The translations under genes and the position numbers were made by a program. Below are positions 1 to 8,887 of a stretch of 64,000 nucleotides of DNA, one piece after another. Each line of letters opens with the position of its first letter. Within the stretch, counting starts at the first letter, position 1. This DNA comes from Henriciella sp. AS95 (GTDB lineage Bacteria > Pseudomonadota > Alphaproteobacteria > Caulobacterales > Hyphomonadaceae), in NCBI RefSeq assembly GCF_038900055.1, contig NZ_JBBMQM010000001.1:372001-436000 (forward strand). Reading direction: 5' to 3'. The notes under the pieces are model-generated. The model saw nothing but the letters and a program-made list of their open reading frames with translations. It made no database searches and was not told the DNA's origin.

Positions 1-827
1 ACGAAAGTCGGTACGGCAGCCGTATCAAGTCCGACGGCGTTTACACCCGTCTCTCGTGCATATGCCGGAAGCATCGCTGCGGCGCCGCGCGGAAATCCGA
101 TGATCGGTACTTTCACACCTAGCTCATGCAGACGCGAAACGAGCTTTCGATTGGGAATGATCACAATCTGTTCGAACACATCATTGGGCAGCCCTTCGGC
201 CCATGATTCAAACATCATGAGGGCTTTGGCGCCTGCTTCCACCTGGGCCTGCATGTAAAGCGCTGTCGCCTCGACGATATCATCGAGCAGCAGATCGAGT
301 TCAGCAGGATACTGATGGGCCCAGATCCGGGCCGTTGATTTGTCCGTCCCGCCGCGTCCTTCGATGGCATACAGCGCAACGGTCCAAGGTGCACCGGCAA
401 AGCCGATAAGCGTTTTCGACGGATCGAGCTTTGAAGTCACTCGTGAAACCGTTTCATAGACCGGCGAAAGACGTTCGGCCGCTTTTACCGGCGGAACCGT
501 ATTCAGTCTCTGACCCGGCTCAACGGTTTCCACGATCGGTCCAACACCTTTCTCGAACCGAACACCCTGTCCGAGCGCGTCGAGGATGAGAAGGATATCT
601 GCAAACAGGATCGCCCCATCCATATCATATCGCTGGATCGGTTGGAGCGTGGCCTCTGTGGCAAGTGAAGGCGTGTAGCAGAAATCGAGAAAGTCTTTCG
701 CTCGTCCGCGAAGCTCAAGATATTCCGGAAGGTGGCGACCTGCCTGTCTCATCATCCAGATGGGAACAGGATCCTGCCGATTGCCATTGAGGACAGACAG
801 AAGTGGTTTTTGTGCCTCTTTGGCCAT
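1..827 (-). CDS. hemE: Uroporphyrinogen decarboxylase, 3' end cut by window edge
   Basis: Converts uroporphyrinogen III to coproporphyrinogen III in cytosolic heme synthesis. About 275 N-terminal residues of the usual roughly 340 are present; the C-terminus lies left of base 1. Visible hallmarks are PIWMMRQAGRHLPEY near residue 23, the family's substrate-binding RQAGR loop, followed by DGAILFADIL and GFAGAPWT. The ATG at 827 has an AAAAGGA ribosome site just upstream on the minus strand. It is transcribed away from the gene-free stretch on its right. HemE is the classical left neighbour of the Caulobacter and Rickettsia replication origins. Confidence 0.96.
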   Translation of the reverse strand, partial: MAKEAQKPLLSVLNGNRQDPVPIWMMRQAGRHLPEYLELRGRAKDFLDFCYTPSLATEATLQPIQRYDMDGAILFADILLILDALGQGVRFEKGVGPIVETVEPGQRLNTVPPVKAAERLSPVYETVSRVTSKLDPSKTLIGFAGAPWTVALYAIEGRGGTDKSTARIWAHQYPAELDLLLDDIVEATALYMQAQVEAGAKALMMFESWAEGLPNDVFEQIVIIPNRKLVSRLHELGVKVPIIGFPRGAAAMLPAYARETGVNAVGLDTAAVPTF

Positions 828-955
828 CTTGGTCCTTTTTGAATCATCCATTGAATGAGCTCTTATCATTACTAAGCGGCGGATATGGTGGACAAACCGT
901 CTCATGGCGAGTTGTCAGCAGCATTTCCACAGCCAATCCCCAGAACATCCCGATT

Positions 956-970
956 TTAACGTTTTGTTAG
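956..970. promoter_or_regulatory. Near-consensus CtrA box
   Basis: TTAACGTTTTGTTAG is TTAA-N7-TTAG, one base off the consensus, 31 bp before the perfect box (start to start). Caulobacter Cori also carries several CtrA sites of differing quality. Binding is inferred. Confidence 0.45.
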
Positions 971-986
971 GACTTTGGATTCGTGG

Positions 987-1001
987 TTAATTTTCTATTA
1001 A
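987..1001. promoter_or_regulatory. Perfect CtrA box in the putative origin
   Basis: TTAATTTTCTATTAA, followed by C, matches TTAA-N7-TTAAC exactly. In Caulobacter, phosphorylated CtrA binds such boxes in Cori and blocks replication initiation in swarmer cells. Here it sits in the AT-rich core of the hemE-ppsR gap. It could also control transcription of either flanking gene. Confidence 0.75.
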
Positions 1002-1181
1002 CCATACTGGCGCCGGCGCGGATTGGAACAGACGGGGATTCTGGCCTGCGGGAATCTTCCGGATGTGGATTTCTGGTGCATGGATGGGGACAAACTCTTC
1101 TGTCCACAATCTCTCCACAGGGGTTGTCCATTTCTGCGAGACGCTGCACTTTCCGCAGCAGTCTAGCGAGCCGGGGACAGA

Positions 1182-2012
1182 ATGCGTCCAAGCATCTACT
1201 TCAATGTGCATCTCGTATCCGATTCCACGGGCGAGACCTTGAACGCCGTCATGCGGGCAGCCGCTGCGCAGTTTGAGAATGTAATCCCTCTCGAGCATAA
1301 TTACTATCTGGTGCGGTCTGAACGCCAGCTGGAACGGGTGATGCGCGATATCGAAGCGGCACCTGGAATTGTGTGGTTCACGATTTCAGACGAGGTCCTC
1401 CGCATCAAGCTGGAGCAGTTTTGCCGGCAACACCAGATCCCGGTCCTGGCTGTGCTGGATGCCTCAATCCACCTGCTCAGCCGGCATCTTGGTATTTCGG
1501 CGACAGAACGGGTTGCCGGCCAACATGCCCTTAACGCCGAATATTTCGAGCGGATTGAGGCGATCAATTACGCGCTCGCCCATGATGATGGCCAGAATCT
1601 GCAAGGCTTGCCCAATGCTGATGTCATCCTGCTGGGCGTCAGCCGAACTTCGAAAACGCCAACCTGCGTCTACCTTGCCAATCGGGGCGTTAAGGCCGGG
1701 AACATTCCCCTGGTGCCGGGCGTGCCCGTGCCAGCAATTCTTGACGAGATCGACCCGGAAACCGGGCCGCTGGTGATCGGCCTGAAGATTGGCGTTGAGC
1801 GGCTGGTTCAGATCCGCAGCCAGCGCCTGATGGCACTGAATGAAAACTCAGAGACCGATTACACCGATGAAGAGGCTGTGCGATCGGAAGTCACCGACGC
1901 TAACCGATTGTTCCAACGCAAGAAATGGACGATGATTGATGTGTCGCGCCGGAGTGTTGAAGAAACGGCGGCGGCGATTCTAAACAAATTGAATGAGCGG
2001 CGCGGCCAGTGA
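1182..2012 (+). CDS. ppsR: Pyruvate,phosphate dikinase / PEP synthase regulatory protein (DUF299)
   Basis: Bifunctional ADP-dependent kinase and Pi-dependent pyrophosphorylase family that switches PPDK or PEP synthase on and off by threonine phosphorylation. The 276-aa length is normal. The N-terminal HLVSDSTGETL and the central P-loop-like GVSRTSKTP are family signatures. The ATG follows GGGGACAG. It is the first gene right of the putative origin and overlaps maf by 4 bp (GTGA), so the five following genes probably form one translationally coupled operon. Which dikinase it regulates cannot be told from this window. Confidence 0.93.
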   Translation: MRPSIYFNVHLVSDSTGETLNAVMRAAAAQFENVIPLEHNYYLVRSERQLERVMRDIEAAPGIVWFTISDEVLRIKLEQFCRQHQIPVLAVLDASIHLLSRHLGISATERVAGQHALNAEYFERIEAINYALAHDDGQNLQGLPNADVILLGVSRTSKTPTCVYLANRGVKAGNIPLVPGVPVPAILDEIDPETGPLVIGLKIGVERLVQIRSQRLMALNENSETDYTDEEAVRSEVTDANRLFQRKKWTMIDVSRRSVEETAAAILNKLNERRGQ

Positions 2013-2608
2013 GCAACCTCAATATTATTCTGGCGTCCGGTAGCGAAAGCCGGCGAAAATTGCTCGCGGGAGCAGGAATCGACGCGGTCTGCATCAAGCC
2101 GAACGTCGATGAAGATGTTGCAAAAGTATCATTCCGCGCGGAAAAGATGCGCGTCTCGGATCAGGCGATGCGCCTTGCAGAGATGAAAGCCGTGAAGGTT
2201 TCGCAGAAGCATGGCGGTCTCGTCATTGGCGGCGATCAGATGCTGAATCTTGACGGCGAAGCGATGGACAAGCCGGTCGATCTGGCCGACGCCGCCAATC
2301 ATCTGAGACAGTTTTCGGGAAAGGCGCACAAGCTTGAAACTGCAATAGTTATTGCAGAAGACGGGGTACCGGTCTGGCGTCACCTCGTCGCGCCAACGCT
2401 GACGGTCAGGCCCCTGACGGAAGACTTCATAGCCGCCTATCTGGAGGCAGCCGGACCCCAGATCCTGAACACTGTCGGTGCCTATATGCTTGAGGGTATT
2501 GGCGCCCAGCTCTTCTCCAGAATTGAGGGTGACTACTTTTCCATACTCGGTCTGCCGCTCCTGCCCCTGCTTGACTATTTGCGAGTGAGAGGCGTCATCA
2601 CGTCATGA
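2009..2608 (+). CDS. maf: Maf-family nucleotide pyrophosphatase
   Basis: Maf/Ham1-fold house-cleaning enzyme that hydrolyses non-canonical or excess nucleoside triphosphates. The N-terminal ILASGSESRRKLL is the Maf signature (S-x-S-x-R-R), and VIGGDQM carries the catalytic aspartate. 199 aa is typical. Translation starts at a GTG that overlaps the ppsR stop as GTGA; the end overlaps aroE as ATGA. Substrate (dTTP/UTP versus m7GTP type) is not assigned. Confidence 0.92.
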   Translation: MSNLNIILASGSESRRKLLAGAGIDAVCIKPNVDEDVAKVSFRAEKMRVSDQAMRLAEMKAVKVSQKHGGLVIGGDQMLNLDGEAMDKPVDLADAANHLRQFSGKAHKLETAIVIAEDGVPVWRHLVAPTLTVRPLTEDFIAAYLEAAGPQILNTVGAYMLEGIGAQLFSRIEGDYFSILGLPLLPLLDYLRVRGVITS

Positions 2609-3429
2609 TGCAAAAGCTCGCCGTTATTGGAGATCCCGTCGGACACTCCCTTTCGCCGCAAATCCACATGACGTGGATCGATGCGATGGGGCTGGACGCC
2701 TCCTATGAATCGAAACGCGTTCCGACCGGTGAAGCTGTCGAAGCGCTCGAGGATTTTGCACGCAAGGAATATGTCGGGCTGAACGTCACCCTGCCCCATA
2801 AACAGGCCGTTCTGAAAAGCGTCAGCGAAGCCTCGCCAGCTGTCCGCGCGATCGGCGCCGCGAATACGCTTCAGCGGATCGGCGCTTCCGACTGGGCGGC
2901 CTATAACACCGACGCGCCCGGCCTGATGGCCGCGCTCGAGCGCGTCGGCATGAAAAGTGTTGCCGGCAAGACTGTGCTTTTGCTCGGTGCTGGCGGGGCT
3001 GCACGTGCCGCCTTGTTTGCGCTCGATGATGCGGGCGCAGAGATCATCGTTCTCAACCGCACTGTCGAGAAGGCGGCAACGGTCATTTCCGAATGCTGCC
3101 AGCGCAGCCATCAATACGGCCCGCTGGAAGATCTCGCTTTGCATGCTGAGAAAGCCGATCTGGTCATTAATTCAGCAAGCATCGGTCATGGCGGCGATCA
3201 TTTCGTTCTGCCGGAAGGCGATGGGCGCCTGTTCTTCGAAATGAGCTATGGCGCTCCGGCCGCGTCGCAGCTCGCCCATGCCCGCGCAAAGGGCTGGGAT
3301 ATTGAAGACGGGCTGGGCATGCTGGTCTGCCAGGCAGCTGAAAGCTTTCGGATCTGGTTTGGCGGTGAGCTTCCCGACGTGGAAATCGCTCTTGAAGCCT
3401 GCCGCGAAACCCTCAAAATCACCGGATGA
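2605..3429 (+). CDS. aroE: Shikimate dehydrogenase
   Basis: NADPH-dependent reduction of 3-dehydroshikimate to shikimate in aromatic amino-acid synthesis. [13 protein letters not shown] near the N-terminus binds shikimate, NVTLPHK carries the catalytic lysine, and [13 protein letters not shown] is the Rossmann dinucleotide loop followed by NRT. 274 aa matches the family. Coupled by 4-bp ATGA overlaps with maf and coaE. The aroE-coaE-dnaQ order is conserved beside alphaproteobacterial origins. Confidence 0.96.
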   Translation: MMQKLAVIGDPVGHSLSPQIHMTWIDAMGLDASYESKRVPTGEAVEALEDFARKEYVGLNVTLPHKQAVLKSVSEASPAVRAIGAANTLQRIGASDWAAYNTDAPGLMAALERVGMKSVAGKTVLLLGAGGAARAALFALDDAGAEIIVLNRTVEKAATVISECCQRSHQYGPLEDLALHAEKADLVINSASIGHGGDHFVLPEGDGRLFFEMSYGAPAASQLAHARAKGWDIEDGLGMLVCQAAESFRIWFGGELPDVEIALEACRETLKITG

Positions 3430-4031
3430 TCATTCTCGGCCTGACAGGCTCAATCGGCATGGGGAAAAGCGCGACCGCGGCAATGTTCGCGGAAGAGGGC
3501 GTGCCCGTTTATGACGCCGACGCCGCTGTCCACGCAATCTATGCCAAGGGTGGCCTGGCGGTTGAGCCGCTTGGTGAACGCTTCCCGGGCGTCGTTGTCG
3601 ACGGCGCTGTCAGCCGCCAGCATCTGCGCGATATCGTACTGGAAGACCCAGACGCTCTCAAAGCGCTGGAAGCTATCGTTCACCCGCTGGTCGGAGAAAC
3701 GCAGTCCATTTTCAGACGGGAAGCGATACATTCCGGCGCGAGATTCGCTGTTCTGGATATCCCGCTCCTGTTCGAAACCGGCGGCAACACGCGTTGTGAC
3801 TACACCGCAGTGGTCACGGCCCCGGCAGAGATCCAGCGCGCCCGTGTCATGGCGCGCGAAGATATGTCCGAAGCCGATTTCGAAACGATCCTGGCCAAAC
3901 AGATGCCGGATGCTGACAAGCGGGCCCGTGCTGATTTTGTGATCTCCACAGCCTTTGGTTTCGACTTCACGCGAACCCATGTAAAAGCGATCACAGACCT
4001 GCTTTCGAATATGGAGTCTGACCAGGTATGA
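3426..4031 (+). CDS. coaE: Dephospho-CoA kinase
   Basis: Last step of coenzyme A synthesis: ATP-dependent phosphorylation of the ribose 3'-OH of dephospho-CoA. The P-loop GSIGMGKS lies at residues 7-14, the substrate DAD motif (VYDADAAVH) follows, and DIPLLFETG matches the conserved lid-side motif. 201 aa is standard. Overlaps both neighbours by ATGA. Confidence 0.95.
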   Translation: MIILGLTGSIGMGKSATAAMFAEEGVPVYDADAAVHAIYAKGGLAVEPLGERFPGVVVDGAVSRQHLRDIVLEDPDALKALEAIVHPLVGETQSIFRREAIHSGARFAVLDIPLLFETGGNTRCDYTAVVTAPAEIQRARVMAREDMSEADFETILAKQMPDADKRARADFVISTAFGFDFTRTHVKAITDLLSNMESDQV

Positions 4032-4732
4032 CCGTCCAGATCCGCGAGATCGCATTCGACACCGAAACGACCGGCCTTAACTGGTCTGGCGATGACCGGG
4101 TCATCGAGGTTGGCGCTGTTGAGTTGATTAACCATGTCGCGACGGGCCGGACCTTCCACGAGCGCATCAACCCTGGCCGCAAAGTCTCTGAAAAAACCAT
4201 CGAAATTACCGGTATCACAGACGATATGCTGGTCGACAAGCCGCCGTTCGAACACCCCTCAATCGTTGACGCTTTGCTTGAATTTATCGGGGATTCGCCT
4301 GTCGTGGCTCATAATGCCGCCTTCGACCGCGGCTTCCTGAACGCAGAACTGCTCCGTTGCGGCAGACCGGAAATACCGCTGGAGCAATGGGTCGATACGC
4401 TCGACATCGCCAAGAAGCGATATCCGGGCGCGCCTGCTTCACTCGATGCGCTTTGCAAGCGGTTCAATATTGGGCTGGAGGCACGCACGCTCCACGGCGC
4501 CCTGCTCGACAGCCAGCTGCTCGCCGAAGTCTATCTTGAACTCAAAGGCGGCCGGGCCCGAAGCTTCGACTTTTCCGATGGGTCAGACCATGGCGATGGC
4601 GCAAGATTTCGCACCGCCCGCCAGCGACCAACGCCGCTCGGCTCTCTCGTGACACCGGAAGAAGCCGAGCAACATCGTCTTTTCATGGAAACGATTGGCG
4701 AGAGCGCAATCTGGTCGCGCTATCAGCCCTGA
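4028..4732 (+). CDS. dnaQ: DNA polymerase III epsilon subunit (proofreading exonuclease)
   Basis: 3'-5' exonuclease of the replicative polymerase core. DEDDh motifs are visible: Exo [11 protein letters not shown], Exo [12 protein letters not shown] and Exo III around [14 protein letters not shown], with the catalytic histidine. 234 aa is typical. Last gene of the ppsR-maf-aroE-coaE-dnaQ operon; its 3' end overlaps the convergent secB by 10 bp. Confidence 0.95.
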   Translation: MTVQIREIAFDTETTGLNWSGDDRVIEVGAVELINHVATGRTFHERINPGRKVSEKTIEITGITDDMLVDKPPFEHPSIVDALLEFIGDSPVVAHNAAFDRGFLNAELLRCGRPEIPLEQWVDTLDIAKKRYPGAPASLDALCKRFNIGLEARTLHGALLDSQLLAEVYLELKGGRARSFDFSDGSDHGDGARFRTARQRPTPLGSLVTPEEAEQHRLFMETIGESAIWSRYQP

Positions 4733-5271
4733 GGATCGGATGAGCCGTCTGTGGTCGGGGACTGCTGCGGTGCAGGCGCTGACGCCGGCGCACCGTTTTG
4801 CGATGCCGCTTGCTGGGCCGCACGCTGGCGTTGCTGGCGATAAAGCGCCGTAAAGTCTACAGGATCAATACGAAGGGCCGGGAAGCCGCCTTCCTGGGTC
4901 AGGTCGGCAACGATGCGGCGACCGAAGGGGAACAGCATGCGCGGCGCTTCGATCAGCAGCATGGCTTCGGTATCGGCCGGTGTTCCGCCCTGGATCTGGA
5001 AAAGCCCGGCGTATTGAAGCTCCACGAGGAACAAGGCGGTGTCCTGCGTTCCGGCGCGGGCGTTCAGTTTGAGAATGACTTCGTAGACGCCTTCCTCAGA
5101 TTTCTGGGGAATGGCCTGGACATCGATGCCGAGATCGACATTCGGTTGCTCATTGACTCGAGAGCCAGGATTCTCGAAGGACAAATCCTTGATATACTGG
5201 TTCAGGACACGCATTGACGGGCCAGTGGGTGTTTGCGGCTGCGCTGCGGTGTCTGCTGGCGTCTCTGTCAT
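4723..5271 (-). CDS. secB: Protein-export chaperone SecB
   Basis: Cytosolic tetrameric chaperone that keeps preproteins unfolded for SecA/SecYEG. The SecB core runs from RVLNQYIKDLSFENP to about LRIDPVDFTALYRQ. The 182-aa form has an acidic/proline-rich N-terminus and a Gln/Ala/Pro-rich C-terminal tail. I start at ATG 5271 because GAGAGGA lies directly upstream; an in-frame upstream ATG at 5313 lacks such a site. Convergent with dnaQ and divergent from timA. Confidence 0.95.
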   Translation of the reverse strand: MTETPADTAAQPQTPTGPSMRVLNQYIKDLSFENPGSRVNEQPNVDLGIDVQAIPQKSEEGVYEVILKLNARAGTQDTALFLVELQYAGLFQIQGGTPADTEAMLLIEAPRMLFPFGRRIVADLTQEGGFPALRIDPVDFTALYRQQRQRAAQQAASQNGAPASAPAPQQSPTTDGSSDPQG

Positions 5272-5322
5272 GGGTGGGAAATCCTCTCTAAAACTGGGGT
5301 TTGCGCCTATCATGCGACCCCA

Positions 5323-5334
5323 TGTTGCGCAACA
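5323..5334. promoter_or_regulatory. 12-bp perfect palindrome between secB and timA
   Basis: TGTTGCGCAACA is fully self-complementary and lies in the 129-bp divergent promoter region. It could be an operator for either gene; no known regulator consensus is assigned. Confidence 0.3.
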
Positions 5335-5400
5335 CTGGGTGGCACAGCAACAAACATGACTATATGTGTGTTAGTATAACACCTTCCGGTTGGAGACTTC

Positions 5401-6006
5401 ATGTCCTCTTCGCTTATTGAACTTGTCCTATTAGCAGCGATCGCGCTCTTTGTCGGGTGGCGGCTGTACACGACGCTGGGCAGTGATGCCGGCCCACCTG
5501 AAGGGCGCGCCCGCACACAGGCGCCGACCACACCGAAAACCGACGAGCGCCGCGCCGAAGAGGCGCGCGGCGGCCTGCGCCCCGCCTTTACCGGGCCGGC
5601 CGCTGCGGGACTGGAAGCCATCCACTCCGCGGACCCGAGCTTCAATCCGGCTGAATTCAAGCAGGGTGCAAGAAGCGCTTATGAAATGCTGGCAACAGCC
5701 TTTGCGCGCGGCGACCGTGAAACACTCAAGCCCTGGCTCGATACCGATGTCTGGGAAGCCTGGGATGCCGCGATTGCAGAGCGCGAAAAAACGGGCGTCG
5801 AAGCCCCTCAGCTCCTGCGCATCCGTCATTGTGAAATCGACGATGCCAGCCTTGATGGGACCATGGCGCGTGTCATCGTTCGCTTTGAAGCCGAGCTCGG
5901 CGACGGCGACATGACCCGGAAGTCTGAAGAATACTGGACCTTCATGCGTGATGTTCAGTCCGATGACCCGAACTGGCTTCTCGACGACGTCGACACGGCG
6001 ACCTGA
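5401..6006 (+). CDS. timA: Tim44/TimA-family inner-membrane-anchored protein
   Basis: 201 aa with an N-terminal membrane segment (about residues 5-22, LIELVLLAAIALFVGWRLY), a proline- and charge-rich linker, and a C-terminal Tim44-like domain (about 75-200; EFKQGARSAYEMLATAFARGD to DPNWLLDDV). Bacterial members resemble the mitochondrial import-motor anchor Tim44; their precise role is unsettled. The position beside secB and before mltA and smr is conserved in alphaproteobacteria. GTTGGAGAC precedes the ATG. Confidence 0.85.
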   Translation: MSSSLIELVLLAAIALFVGWRLYTTLGSDAGPPEGRARTQAPTTPKTDERRAEEARGGLRPAFTGPAAAGLEAIHSADPSFNPAEFKQGARSAYEMLATAFARGDRETLKPWLDTDVWEAWDAAIAEREKTGVEAPQLLRIRHCEIDDASLDGTMARVIVRFEAELGDGDMTRKSEEYWTFMRDVQSDDPNWLLDDVDTAT

Positions 6007-6086
6007 CACTCAAGGAAATCAGGTGACAGCCCTCGCCATTCCGGGCAGTTTTGTGCCAGCTGGTGAGGAAACTGCGGAGGGCTGCC

Positions 6087-6701
6087 ATGGCCAGAGATCT
6101 CGTTCTCTATACAAACCCGATGTCTCGCGGGCGCATCGTGCGCTGGATGCTTGAAGAGGTCGGCGAGCCTTACGATACGAAACTCATCAATTATGAGGGC
6201 GAGATAAAGTCAGCGGACTATCTCGCCATCAATCCGATGGGGAAAGTCCCTGCCATCGTACATAAGGGCCGCACGGTGACAGAATGCGCTGCGATCTGCG
6301 CCTACCTCGCCGATGTCTTTCCCAATGCCGGCCTGGCACCGCCGCCAGAAAGCCGCTCAGCCTATTACCGCTGGTTCTTCTTTGCCGCCGGCCCGCTCGA
6401 AGCGGCTGTGACCAACAAGTCTTTGGGGATCGTTCCAACTGAAGAACAGAGACGGACGGTCGGTTATGACCGGATGGAAACGGTTCTCGACGTATTGGAT
6501 GCGGCTGTTCAGGAAGCGCCATACCTGGCTGGAAACGATTTTAGCGCCGTCGACGTCTATGCCGGCTCCCAGATCGGCTGGGGCTTGCAATTCGGCACGA
6601 TCGAGAAGCGCAAATCCTTCGAAGATTACTGGGCGCGTATCAGCTCCCGTCCGGCCAAGCAGAAGGCAGACGAGATCGATAACGCGCTGCTGCAGGGCTG
6701 A
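6087..6701 (+). CDS. Glutathione S-transferase family protein
   Basis: 204 aa with an N-terminal thioredoxin-like GST domain (LVLYTNPMSRGRIVRWMLEE; NPMGKVPAI is the conserved cis-proline region; TVTECAAICAYLAD the glutathione gamma-Glu site) and an all-helical C-terminal domain (NDFSAVDVY). CGGAGGGC precedes ATG 6087; an upstream in-frame start at 6051 lacks this support. Substrate unknown. It sits between timA and mltA, which are usually closer neighbours, so it may be a local insertion. Confidence 0.88.
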   Translation: MARDLVLYTNPMSRGRIVRWMLEEVGEPYDTKLINYEGEIKSADYLAINPMGKVPAIVHKGRTVTECAAICAYLADVFPNAGLAPPPESRSAYYRWFFFAAGPLEAAVTNKSLGIVPTEEQRRTVGYDRMETVLDVLDAAVQEAPYLAGNDFSAVDVYAGSQIGWGLQFGTIEKRKSFEDYWARISSRPAKQKADEIDNALLQG

Positions 6702-6761
6702 ACATTGACGTCCGGCAGTTTTAATTTGCGGGGCTTCGAAAAGACCTGCAAATCTCATGGC

Positions 6762-7976
6762 ATGAAAACTCTTGGACTAGCTTTCACCCTGTTGGGGCTG
6801 GCGGCGTGCGCAAGTGCACCGGAGCCTGAACCGACACCCCCGCCTGTTGTAGAGACCCCTGCCCCGCGCCCTGTCTGGGTGCCGCCTGTTCCGGCTGAAT
6901 TTGCGGGCCTTCCTGGCTGGAACGAAGCGAACCTGCTTCCGGGTCTCGAGGCCATGCGCAAGAGCTGTGAGACGTTTTCGCGCCGGTCAGGAACAGAGTA
7001 TCTCTCCACCAATGCGCCATGGGCGGGCACAATAGATGACTGGTTGCCGGCTTGCGCGGCGCTCGATGTCGTCGCCGACAATGCCAGCGCAAAGGCTGTG
7101 GTGCAGGCGCTTTTCCAACCCGTCGAAATCCTGAGCCCGAGCGGCGAGTCTCGGTTTACCGGCTATTTCGAACCGGTTTATGAGGCGCGTTATGCGCCCA
7201 TTGCGCCCTATACAGAACCGGTTCCTGCCTTGCCCGCTGACCTGGTTTCGGAGGGCGGCAACAATGTTTATCAGACCCTGCCTGGCGGTGGACGCCGCCC
7301 CTACCCGGCCCGCGCTGAAATCACGGCCGGTGGTGTGACGCCGCTGGCCTATGCGCACCCTGCTGACGTGTTCTTCCTCCAGATTCAAGGCTCCGGTAAG
7401 CTGGTTTTTCCGGATGGCACGGTGAAGAAGGCTGTTTATGCGGCGCATAATGGCCAACCCTTTCGTTCAACAGCCAACTGGTTGATGGATCGCGGCTGGA
7501 TTTCTCGAGGCGAAGCGTCGATGCAGGGGATCCGGGCCTGGATGGACCGCGCGAGCCCATCCCAGGTGCGCGAAGCGATGAATGCAAATCCCCGCTTTGT
7601 CTTTTTTACGATTGATGCGTCGAGCGAGCCTACCTCTGGGCCCAAGGGCGCGCTGAACGTCCCGCTGACACCGCTTGGATCCATGGCGGTGGACCGATCC
7701 TTCCACCCGCTCGGCGTTCCGGTTTTCGTTCAGACGAGTGCTCCGGGGCTTGGGGGGAACTGGTCAGGATTGCTCAATGCGCAGGATACCGGCGGCGCCA
7801 TCAAAGGTGCTGTGCGCGGCGACATCTATTTCGGTACCGGTCTTGAAGCGGGTCAACGCGCGGGCACGACGAACGCACCGGGCAGGCTCTGGGTGCTGCT
7901 TCCGGGTCCGGTCGCTGCGCGGCTTGATGCACCGGGACCTGTTGCATCGCTTGGCGAGACAGCGAAGGCGCATTAG
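6762..7976 (+). CDS. mltA: Membrane-bound lytic murein transglycosylase A
   Basis: Cleaves peptidoglycan glycan strands with formation of 1,6-anhydro-MurNAc ends. The 404-aa product has a lipoprotein signal (lipobox LAAC near residue 15), a proline-rich linker, the MltA barrel domain (GYFEPVYEARY, ADVFFLQIQGSGKLVFPDG) and a C-terminal 3D domain where [20 protein letters not shown] contains the catalytic aspartates. ATG 6762 is chosen because it starts the signal peptide. Followed 9 bp later by smr. Confidence 0.93.
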   Translation: MKTLGLAFTLLGLAACASAPEPEPTPPPVVETPAPRPVWVPPVPAEFAGLPGWNEANLLPGLEAMRKSCETFSRRSGTEYLSTNAPWAGTIDDWLPACAALDVVADNASAKAVVQALFQPVEILSPSGESRFTGYFEPVYEARYAPIAPYTEPVPALPADLVSEGGNNVYQTLPGGGRRPYPARAEITAGGVTPLAYAHPADVFFLQIQGSGKLVFPDGTVKKAVYAAHNGQPFRSTANWLMDRGWISRGEASMQGIRAWMDRASPSQVREAMNANPRFVFFTIDASSEPTSGPKGALNVPLTPLGSMAVDRSFHPLGVPVFVQTSAPGLGGNWSGLLNAQDTGGAIKGAVRGDIYFGTGLEAGQRAGTTNAPGRLWVLLPGPVAARLDAPGPVASLGETAKAH

Positions 7977-7985
7977 ATCGGCGGG

Positions 7986-8516
7986 ATGACCGACCGGAAA
8001 CTCTCCAGCGACGAGGCAAAAGCCTGGGACCGCGTACGCCGCTCGGTTCGGCCGTTGAAATCCGGTCCGTCTCCCAAGATCAAGCGCGATGTCACAGACC
8101 ATCCTATCCTCAAACAGGTCAAGCCGGCAAAGCCTCCTGCCAAAGCTGGGACTCAGACGGGTTCTGGACGGGTTTCGAGAGCTGAACCGGCGATGTCCGG
8201 ACCGGCCGACCGGAGCAAGGAGAAGAAGGTCCGCAGAGGCAAGCTCGACATCTCTGCGAGCTTCGACCTTCATGGCCATACGCAGGATTCTGCCTGGTCA
8301 GCCCTGCCCGCCTTTCTTATCCGGGAGCAGGCGCGCGGTAGCCGATGCGTTATCGTCATTACAGGGAAGGGCAAAACCGGCGAGGGGATCCTGCGCCGGA
8401 ATTTTTTGCGCTGGATTGAGATGCCCGATGCGAGCTCGCTGGTCTCAGGCTATTCGCCGGCCCATCCAAAGCATGGTGGATCGGGCGCGTTTTACGTTTT
8501 CCTGAGGCGCCGCTAA
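7986..8516 (+). CDS. Smr-domain DNA/RNA-processing protein
   Basis: 176 aa: a charged N-terminal half and a C-terminal Smr domain (about residues 90-176) with the diagnostic FDLHGHTQD, ITGKGK and the HPKHGGSGAFYVFLRRR end. Smr domains occur in MutS2-type and ribosome-collision nucleases; the function of stand-alone proteins of this type is not firmly known. It follows mltA closely and its stop overlaps hisE's convergent stop by 4 bp. Confidence 0.9.
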   Translation: MTDRKLSSDEAKAWDRVRRSVRPLKSGPSPKIKRDVTDHPILKQVKPAKPPAKAGTQTGSGRVSRAEPAMSGPADRSKEKKVRRGKLDISASFDLHGHTQDSAWSALPAFLIREQARGSRCVIVITGKGKTGEGILRRNFLRWIEMPDASSLVSGYSPAHPKHGGSGAFYVFLRRR

Positions 8517-8869
8517 GCCTTGGTTTGTCTCGCCGCTTTTTCCGCGATACCGGACACGCCGCGCCGTTCGGCCAGGGCTTCGGCGACCATGTCGAGCGGT
8601 ACGCCCTTGGCCCGGAGGCCCACCAGGAGGTGAAAGAGTAGATCAGCCGTTTCGGCCGCGACATCCCGCCGTCCCTCGGCCGCGATCGCCAGCGCGACTT
8701 CGGCGCCTTCCTCTGCGATCTTTTTGGCGCATCGGATCTCGCCGGACTTCAACAGCCGGGCTGTATAGGATTTCTCAGGATTGCCATCGACACGCTCATC
8801 GACTGTCTGCGCGAGGATGGCGATCAGGGCGTTCAATTGATGCGCTGAGCCAAGTGCCTGTTTAGCCAT
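8513..8869 (-). CDS. hisE: Phosphoribosyl-ATP pyrophosphatase
   Basis: Second step of histidine synthesis, PR-ATP to PR-AMP. 118 aa, MazG-like all-helical fold; KKIAEEGAEVALAI and AAETADLLFHLLVG carry the metal-binding acidic residues. Separate from hisI, which is not in the window. Downstream-most gene of the hisHAFE run, 18 bp after hisF. Confidence 0.95.
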   Translation of the reverse strand: MAKQALGSAHQLNALIAILAQTVDERVDGNPEKSYTARLLKSGEIRCAKKIAEEGAEVALAIAAEGRRDVAAETADLLFHLLVGLRAKGVPLDMVAEALAERRGVSGIAEKAARQTKA

Positions 8870-8887
8870 GATTTTCTTTCAGTCTTG

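Larger units (their letters stand above)
828..1181. other. Putative chromosomal replication origin (Cori-like)
   Basis: 354 bp without a credible gene between divergent hemE and ppsR, the place of the Caulobacter origin. Seen here: DnaA-box-like nonamers, mostly ending in TCCACA, at 887-895 (minus), 923-931, 1064-1072 (minus), 1100-1108, 1111-1119 and 1124-1132; a perfect CtrA box at 987-1001 and a near match at 956-970; an AT-rich core at about 953-1003 that could unwind; and GANTC sites at 841, 978, 1037 and 1052. No DnaA box is an exact TTATCCACA. The origin call rests on synteny plus these motifs; replication data or GC skew would settle it. Confidence 0.75.
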
